This document shows, in pieces, positions 49,984-54,287 of a stretch of DNA of 54,287 bases. Source of the stretch: Rhodocyclales bacterium (GTDB lineage: Bacteria; Pseudomonadota; Gammaproteobacteria; Burkholderiales; Rhodocyclaceae); assembly GCA_026399475.1 (NCBI GenBank), contig JAPLQY010000019.1:1-54287 (forward strand). The letters run 5' to 3'. The notes beneath the pieces were generated by a model. That model worked only from the letters and a program-made list of their open reading frames with translations. It ran no database searches and was not told the DNA's origin. The stretch's first letter is position 1; the number at the start of each line of letters is the position of its first letter. Made by a program: the position numbers and the translations under genes.

Positions 49984-50604
49984 TCAGGCAACGTAAGACA
50001 GCTTCGTCATCAACGTCGACGAAAGCTTCATCGCCAGCTTGATGGGCGGCGGCAGTTCCCGGGCGCCGTAGTGGGTCGCCGTTTCAGCATGGCGAACCTC
50101 ATCGACTTTCATTTGCTCCAGGACTTCCCACGACTTTCGATCCTGCACCGGCAGGCTGGCCTTGTGGCTCTCAAGGTGCCCTTCTACCTGACGTTCGGTT
50201 TCCGCCAGAAAGCCCAGACTCCAGGCGTCGCCACATTTTCCGGCGAACATCCCGATGGCCAGAGAACCGGCATACCACAGCGGATTGAGCAGGCTCTTGC
50301 GGCCACCGAGTTCGGCAATGCGCCGTTCAGTCCAGTTCAGATGCTCGGTTTCTTCCCAGGCCGCCTGTTCCAGTTCACGCTTGACTGCCGGATCCCGCGA
50401 GCTCAGTGCCTGGCCCTGATACAAAGCCTGGGCACAAATTTCACCGCAGTGATTGACCCGCATCAGGGCAGCGACGTGGCGCTTCTCATCCTCGCTCATA
50501 TCGGCCTCGGGCAGATCCGCGCCGGGCATCGGGCGGCGGGTCGGAGCAGAGGCGAAGACGGCCCGCAGTGCCTTGTCGAATTCCGGAATCAAGTTGTCGA
50601 TCAA
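49984..50604 (-). CDS. coq7: Ubiquinone biosynthesis hydroxylase Coq7
   Basis: 206 residues from TTG 50604 with GGGAG 7 nt upstream; longer ATG starts would overlap the next gene by over 60 nt and add a leader not seen in the family. The diiron ligands are visible as RVNHCGEICAQ, EETEHLNW and DEVRHAE. Hydroxylates demethoxyubiquinone in place of UbiF. Confidence 0.9.
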   Translation of the reverse strand: MIDNLIPEFDKALRAVFASAPTRRPMPGADLPEADMSEDEKRHVAALMRVNHCGEICAQALYQGQALSSRDPAVKRELEQAAWEETEHLNWTERRIAELGGRKSLLNPLWYAGSLAIGMFAGKCGDAWSLGFLAETERQVEGHLESHKASLPVQDRKSWEVLEQMKVDEVRHAETATHYGARELPPPIKLAMKLSSTLMTKLSYVA

Positions 50605-50620
50605 GAAGATCTCCCGGACG

Positions 50621-51166
50621 TCAGATTGAATTGGGATGTTTGCCAAGACGCAAGGCATTGCGGCCTTCGTCTGCCGTTTGAATGGCATTGCCCTTCGGGC
50701 AAAACAAGTCGCGACTCAAGGCCGCATGGTGTCGATTGACCGGCTTGTTTTCGATCGGCCGCCATTCCATGTGGGCGGCGCGCGACAGCGTCCACGTACC
50801 GTTATCGCTGCGACCTGTGGCGTAATGCTTCCAGCTTCGCTCCTTGCAACGGATGCCTTCGAAGCTGACGTTGGTAGCTCCGCCTGACGTCTGGACCACC
50901 AGCACATAGCGCACGACACCATCGGTGCCGACATTCAGCGTACTGGCATCAATGAAGTACTTGTTGGTAGCCACGGCACTGACGTAGAACTCGCGCAGGT
51001 TTTCCTGCTTCGGAAATACAGGCGGCTCGACCTCCAGTTCCTGCCAAGTCGTTTCTTCCTCGTCACCCTGGTAGGCTTTCGGCACGAAGCGGCCATATGA
51101 ATCGGTTGTCTGCGCGACCGCACTCGCCACCAGACCCGCCAGAAGCAAAGCTGCCCAGTACTTCAT
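50621..51166 (-). CDS. CNP1-like family protein
   Basis: 181 residues with a signal peptide (1-18, SAVAQ) and a mainly beta periplasmic domain ([39 protein letters not shown]). The family takes its name from a meningococcal protein; function unknown. Overlaps rppH by 4 nt. Confidence 0.87.
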   Translation of the reverse strand: MKYWAALLLAGLVASAVAQTTDSYGRFVPKAYQGDEEETTWQELEVEPPVFPKQENLREFYVSAVATNKYFIDASTLNVGTDGVVRYVLVVQTSGGATNVSFEGIRCKERSWKHYATGRSDNGTWTLSRAAHMEWRPIENKPVNRHHAALSRDLFCPKGNAIQTADEGRNALRLGKHPNSI

Positions 51167-51690
51167 TTCGCGCTATCCAATGTGTCTGTCTCCCAGCGCG
51201 GTATGCGCTCGTCGGGATGAGCAAAAAGCAGGCGCGCCAACTCCAGGAGAGCGACCTCATATACGCCGCGCTTGAACTCGATCACGCTGCCCAGCGGCAC
51301 CCAGTAGCTGTTCCAGCGCCAGGCATCGAATTCCGGGTGTTCGCTGGCACGCAGGCAAACATCGCTGTCGCGTCCGACCAACCGCAGCAGAAACCAGATC
51401 TGTTTCTGCCCCCTGTAGGTATTACGCCATTCGCGGCGAACCCAGTGCTTCGGCACCTCATAGCGCAACCAGTCGCGCGTGCGGCCAATGATCCGCACAT
51501 GTTCGGGCTTGAGGCCAGTTTCCTCCTCCAGTTCACGCAGCATCGCCTGTTCGGGCGTTTCGCCTTTCTTGATGCCCCCTTGCGGGAACTGCCAGGAATG
51601 TTCGCGAATGCGTTTGCCCCAAAAAACCTCGTTTCGACTGTTGACCAGAACGATGCCGACGTTCGGGCGAAAGCCTTCACGATCGAGCAT
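51163..51690 (-). CDS. rppH: RNA pyrophosphohydrolase
   Basis: 175 residues with the Nudix box [20 protein letters not shown] at residues 38-57, and [10 protein letters not shown] at the N terminus. Removes pyrophosphate from mRNA 5' ends to begin decay. Divergent from proS. Confidence 0.95.
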   Translation of the reverse strand: MLDREGFRPNVGIVLVNSRNEVFWGKRIREHSWQFPQGGIKKGETPEQAMLRELEEETGLKPEHVRIIGRTRDWLRYEVPKHWVRREWRNTYRGQKQIWFLLRLVGRDSDVCLRASEHPEFDAWRWNSYWVPLGSVIEFKRGVYEVALLELARLLFAHPDERIPRWETDTLDSAK

Positions 51691-51821
51691 GATGCATATT
51701 CCAATGATTGATTGGGGTCCATTCTTTCACAATCGCGCGTCGCTGGAAAGCCGCATCTGCCGCATCTGCAACTTCCCGGCCACAGGTAAAATGCGCACTT
51801 TCCGCTTTTCGGCCTACTGCC

Positions 51822-53534
51822 ATGCGCGCCAGCCAGTTCTTCATCGCCACCCTCAAGGAAGCTCCCTCCGACGCCGAAATCGTCAGCCACAAGCTGATGC
51901 TGCGCGCCGGCCTGATCCGGCGACTCGCCGGCGGTATCTACACCTGGATGCCGATGGGACTGCGCGTCCTGCGCAAGGTCGAAAACATCGTGCGTGAGGA
52001 AATGAACCGCGCCGGCGCCATCGAAATGCTCATGCCTGCGGTGCAACCTTTTGAATTGTGGGAAGAATCCGGGCGCGGCCCGAAGTACGGCCCGGAACTG
52101 CTGCGTTTCAAGGATCGTCACCAGCGCGAATTCGTGATCGGCCCGACGCATGAAGAAGTCATAACCGACGTGGTGCGCCGCGACGTCAAGAGCTATCGAC
52201 AGCTGCCGCGCCATTTCTACCAGATCCAGACCAAGTTCCGCGACGAGATCCGGCCGCGCTTCGGCGTCATGCGCGGACGCGAGTTCCTGATGAAAGACGG
52301 CTATTCCTTCCATACCTCGTACGCCGATCTGGAACGCGAATACCGCAACATGTACGACACCTACAGCCGCATCTTCACCCGTCTGGGCCTGCAATTCCGC
52401 GCCGTAGCGGCCGATACCGGCGCCATCGGCGGCACCGGTTCGCACGAGTTCCATGTGCTGGCGGACTCGGGCGAAGACGCGATCGCCTTTTGCCCTGCCT
52501 CCGACTACGCGGCCAATGTGGAACTGGCAGAGGCTGTGGCTCCTGCAAAAAGTAAGGTTGGCGCTGCGGCGGCGATGGAAAAAAAACCCACGCCGGGCAA
52601 AACCAAATGCGAGGATGTGGCGGCCTTCCTGGGCCTGCCGCTAACCCAGACCGTCAAGGCCATCGCGATAATGGCGGAAAACCCGGAAGGCAACGAGTTC
52701 GTCCTGCTGCTTCTGCGCGGCAATCACGACCTGAACGAGATCAAGGCGCAGAAGGTGGTCGGCGAGTTCCGCTTCGCCCGTGACGAGGAAATCGTCGAAG
52801 CCCTCGGCTGCAAGGCCGGCTACATAGGCGCGGTGGGGTTTTCGGGAAGAGTCGTGGCGGATCGCAGCGTCGCGGCAATGAGCGACTGCGTCTGCGGCGC
52901 CAACGAAGAAGGCTACCACCTCACCGGCGTCAATTTCGGTCGCGACCTGCCGCAACCCGGAACTGTAGCCGACATTCGCAACGTGATCGAGGGCGACCCC
53001 TCGCCCGACGGCAAGGGAACGCTCGAATTGTGCCGCGGCATCGAAGTCGGCCATATTTTCCAGTTGCGCACCAAGTATGCCGAAGCCCTGAAGTGCACCT
53101 TCCTCGATGAAGCGGGCAAGGACCAGGTCATGGAAATGGGCTGCTACGGCATCGGCGTTTCACGCATCGTCGGCGCCGCCATCGAGCAAGGCCACGACGA
53201 GCGTGGAATTGTTTTCCCCGCCACCATCGCACCCTTTACCGTCGCCGTGGTGCCGATGAATTATGCCAAGTCGGAAACCGTCCGCACAGTTGCCAACACG
53301 CTCCATGCGGAACTGCTCGCCTCCGGCATCGACGCCATTCTCGATGACCGCGACGAGCGCCCCGGTTCGATGTTCGCCGACTGGGAACTGATCGGCATAC
53401 CGCATCGCGTGGTGGTCGGCGAGCGCGGCCTCAAGGAGGGCAAACTCGAATACAAGGGACGCAGCGACACCGAGGCCACCATGATTGCTGTCAGCGAAAT
53501 GGCGGCCTTCCTCAAACTGAAGTTGTGCGGCTGA
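51822..53534 (+). CDS. proS: Prolyl-tRNA synthetase
   Basis: 570 residues from ATG 51822. Class II synthetase motifs (motif 2 [21 protein letters not shown] in shortened form; motif 3 [10 protein letters not shown]) and the inserted YbaK-like editing domain (about 230-390). The linker into that domain is Ala/Lys-rich ([13 protein letters not shown]). C-terminal anticodon domain intact. Overlaps the next gene by 10 nt. Confidence 0.97.
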   Translation: MRASQFFIATLKEAPSDAEIVSHKLMLRAGLIRRLAGGIYTWMPMGLRVLRKVENIVREEMNRAGAIEMLMPAVQPFELWEESGRGPKYGPELLRFKDRHQREFVIGPTHEEVITDVVRRDVKSYRQLPRHFYQIQTKFRDEIRPRFGVMRGREFLMKDGYSFHTSYADLEREYRNMYDTYSRIFTRLGLQFRAVAADTGAIGGTGSHEFHVLADSGEDAIAFCPASDYAANVELAEAVAPAKSKVGAAAAMEKKPTPGKTKCEDVAAFLGLPLTQTVKAIAIMAENPEGNEFVLLLLRGNHDLNEIKAQKVVGEFRFARDEEIVEALGCKAGYIGAVGFSGRVVADRSVAAMSDCVCGANEEGYHLTGVNFGRDLPQPGTVADIRNVIEGDPSPDGKGTLELCRGIEVGHIFQLRTKYAEALKCTFLDEAGKDQVMEMGCYGIGVSRIVGAAIEQGHDERGIVFPATIAPFTVAVVPMNYAKSETVRTVANTLHAELLASGIDAILDDRDERPGSMFADWELIGIPHRVVVGERGLKEGKLEYKGRSDTEATMIAVSEMAAFLKLKLCG

Positions 53535-54139
53535 TCCTTGGCCTTGCGCTGAGCCTTGTTGCCGTGCTCCTGCCCACGGCGGTTAGGGCCGGAGCGCAGC
53601 AGTACGAGCCTCTGGCCGCCAGTGTGCAGGCCGCATTGCACGCCGCGATTGCCGATCGGGCCGCGCCCGAACCGCAGTTCCCTTCCCTGCAGGAAAAGCT
53701 GGATTGGCTCACTGAAATGTCACGACGCCTGGAGAGGCGCCTGCCTGACCGCGAGGCAAGGCTCGAACTACTCAAGGCCGTCCACTACGAATCCAAGCGC
53801 GCCGGCCTCGATCCGCAGATGGTGCTCGGCCTGATCCAGGTCGAGAGCGGCTTCAAGAAGTATTCGGTATCGTCGTCAGGCGCGCGCGGCTACATGCAGG
53901 TGATGCCGTTCTGGGTGCGCCTGATAGGCAGCAAGGACAGCAACCTCTTCCACCTGCGCACCAATCTGCGCTTTGGTTGCACCATCCTGCGCCATTACCT
54001 CGACATCGAGAACGGCGACCTCTACCGCGCGCTAGGCCGCTACAACGGCAGCCTGGGGCAGCCCGACTACCCGAATATGGTGCGGGGGGCGTGGGAAAAA
54101 CAGTGGGGCTGGGGACCGCGGGTGATCGGGCCGCGTTAG
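53525..54139 (+). CDS. Periplasmic lytic transglycosylase (SLT family)
   Basis: 204 residues from GTG 53525, overlapping proS by 10 nt. Signal peptide (1-22, AVRA) then SLT domain with catalytic Glu in [18 protein letters not shown] and ALGRYNGS. Cleaves peptidoglycan. Typical neighbour of rppH-proS in betaproteobacteria. Confidence 0.92.
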   Translation: MRLILGLALSLVAVLLPTAVRAGAQQYEPLAASVQAALHAAIADRAAPEPQFPSLQEKLDWLTEMSRRLERRLPDREARLELLKAVHYESKRAGLDPQMVLGLIQVESGFKKYSVSSSGARGYMQVMPFWVRLIGSKDSNLFHLRTNLRFGCTILRHYLDIENGDLYRALGRYNGSLGQPDYPNMVRGAWEKQWGWGPRVIGPR

Positions 54140-54204
54140 GTATCGGATGTCGCGGGTTTTTAGACTTGTCCGGTTCTGTAGCACATGAATTGTCCGCTTT
54201 TTCT

Positions 54205-54259
54205 GTTGGAGGCGGGAAGCGGCGAAGGGCGTAGCCCGAAGCCGGTTTCCGCCTCCAAC
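54205..54259. repeat. Multi-stem perfect palindrome at the window end
   Basis: Outer arms GTTGGAGGCGG (54205-54215) and CCGCCTCCAAC (54249-54259) are exact complements, enclosing CGGC/GCCG and GGGC/GCCC stems in symmetric order. It follows a TGTCCGGTTCTGTAGC stretch (from 54168) like those at some insertion-sequence ends. Could be an IS end or a REP-type element; the window stops before any transposase. Confidence 0.5.
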
Positions 54260-54287
54260 GGCGAGCCTGGCGGACGGATCAGGCGGC

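Noticed and set aside
54205..54259. Integron attC site
   Set aside because: The ends read GTTGGAG...CTCCAAC, the reverse of the RYYYAAC...GTTRRRY order, and there is no integrase.
1..54287. CRISPR array, rRNA genes or prophage
   Set aside because: No regularly spaced repeats, rRNA segments or phage genes were recognised anywhere in the window.

Overview
The window is high-GC DNA from a betaproteobacterium, most likely of the Rhodocyclales / Nitrosomonadales side (Sulfuritalea-, Thiobacillus- or Thauera-like). The basis is the rppH-proS-lytic transglycosylase and Coq7 / CNP1-like block, the complete System I cytochrome c maturation operon, the CmpA/NrtA-type binding proteins and the GC-rich intergenic repeats. 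The lifestyle suggested is a facultatively denitrifying, sulfur-oxidising bacterium that uses thiocyanate and cyanate. Layout: 0.1-2.7 kb holds a two-component system whose response regulator is frameshifted, and a TauE/SafE exporter. 2.7-5 kb is an ars operon (arsR-arsC-acr3-GDCCVxC protein). 5-9.9 kb is a TetR-controlled ABC/HlyD export operon that ends in a two-domain rhodanese; its operator is a perfect 20+20 bp palindrome. 10-11.3 kb is an orphan glcF. 11.3-25.1 kb is a thiocyanate/cyanate island. It contains a CbiM-like cobalt permease, cyanase 1, a methyltransferase, an NTF2-like protein, PhzF and a CynR-type regulator. It continues with cobalt-type thiocyanate hydrolase scnB-scnA-scnC, a P15K-like maturation protein, an ABC importer with two different permeases, DsrE2, TusA, a sulfide:quinone oxidoreductase-like flavoprotein and DUF1641. 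25.2-28.9 kb is metal/metalloid handling: a CDF exporter, a Met/Gly-rich periplasmic protein, an ArsR-permease-thioredoxin set and a CopD-like protein. 29.2-33.2 kb is a second cyanate cluster ordered cynA-cynB-cynD-cynS, followed by a DsrE protein, behind a near-consensus sigma-54 promoter. 33.3-38.9 kb is napF (plus strand) and napDAGHB (minus strand, FNR box, no napC). 39.2-46.3 kb is ccmABCDEFGHI. 46.3-54.3 kb is housekeeping: an EamA transporter, a polytopic membrane protein, a small HTH protein, two tRNA-Lys genes, a candidate anti-Shine-Dalgarno sRNA, OsmC, coq7, a CNP1-like gene, rppH, proS and a lytic transglycosylase. How the island should work: thiocyanate enters through the ABC importer and is hydrolysed by the cobalt enzyme to carbonyl sulfide and ammonia. 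Sulfide released from carbonyl sulfide would be oxidised by the SQR-like enzyme and carried by TusA/DsrE2. CbiM would supply cobalt, and cyanase removes cyanate. The strongest regulatory observation is a 101-bp element, about 90% identical in two copies, in front of cbiM-cynS and of scnBAC. Each copy carries the same LysR box (ATAG-N7-CTAT) and promoter. The copy by cbiM also retains a decayed 18-codon remnant of the cynR start, so the two units appear to share one regulator through a duplicated control region. The second cyanase is instead wired to nitrogen (sigma-54) control.
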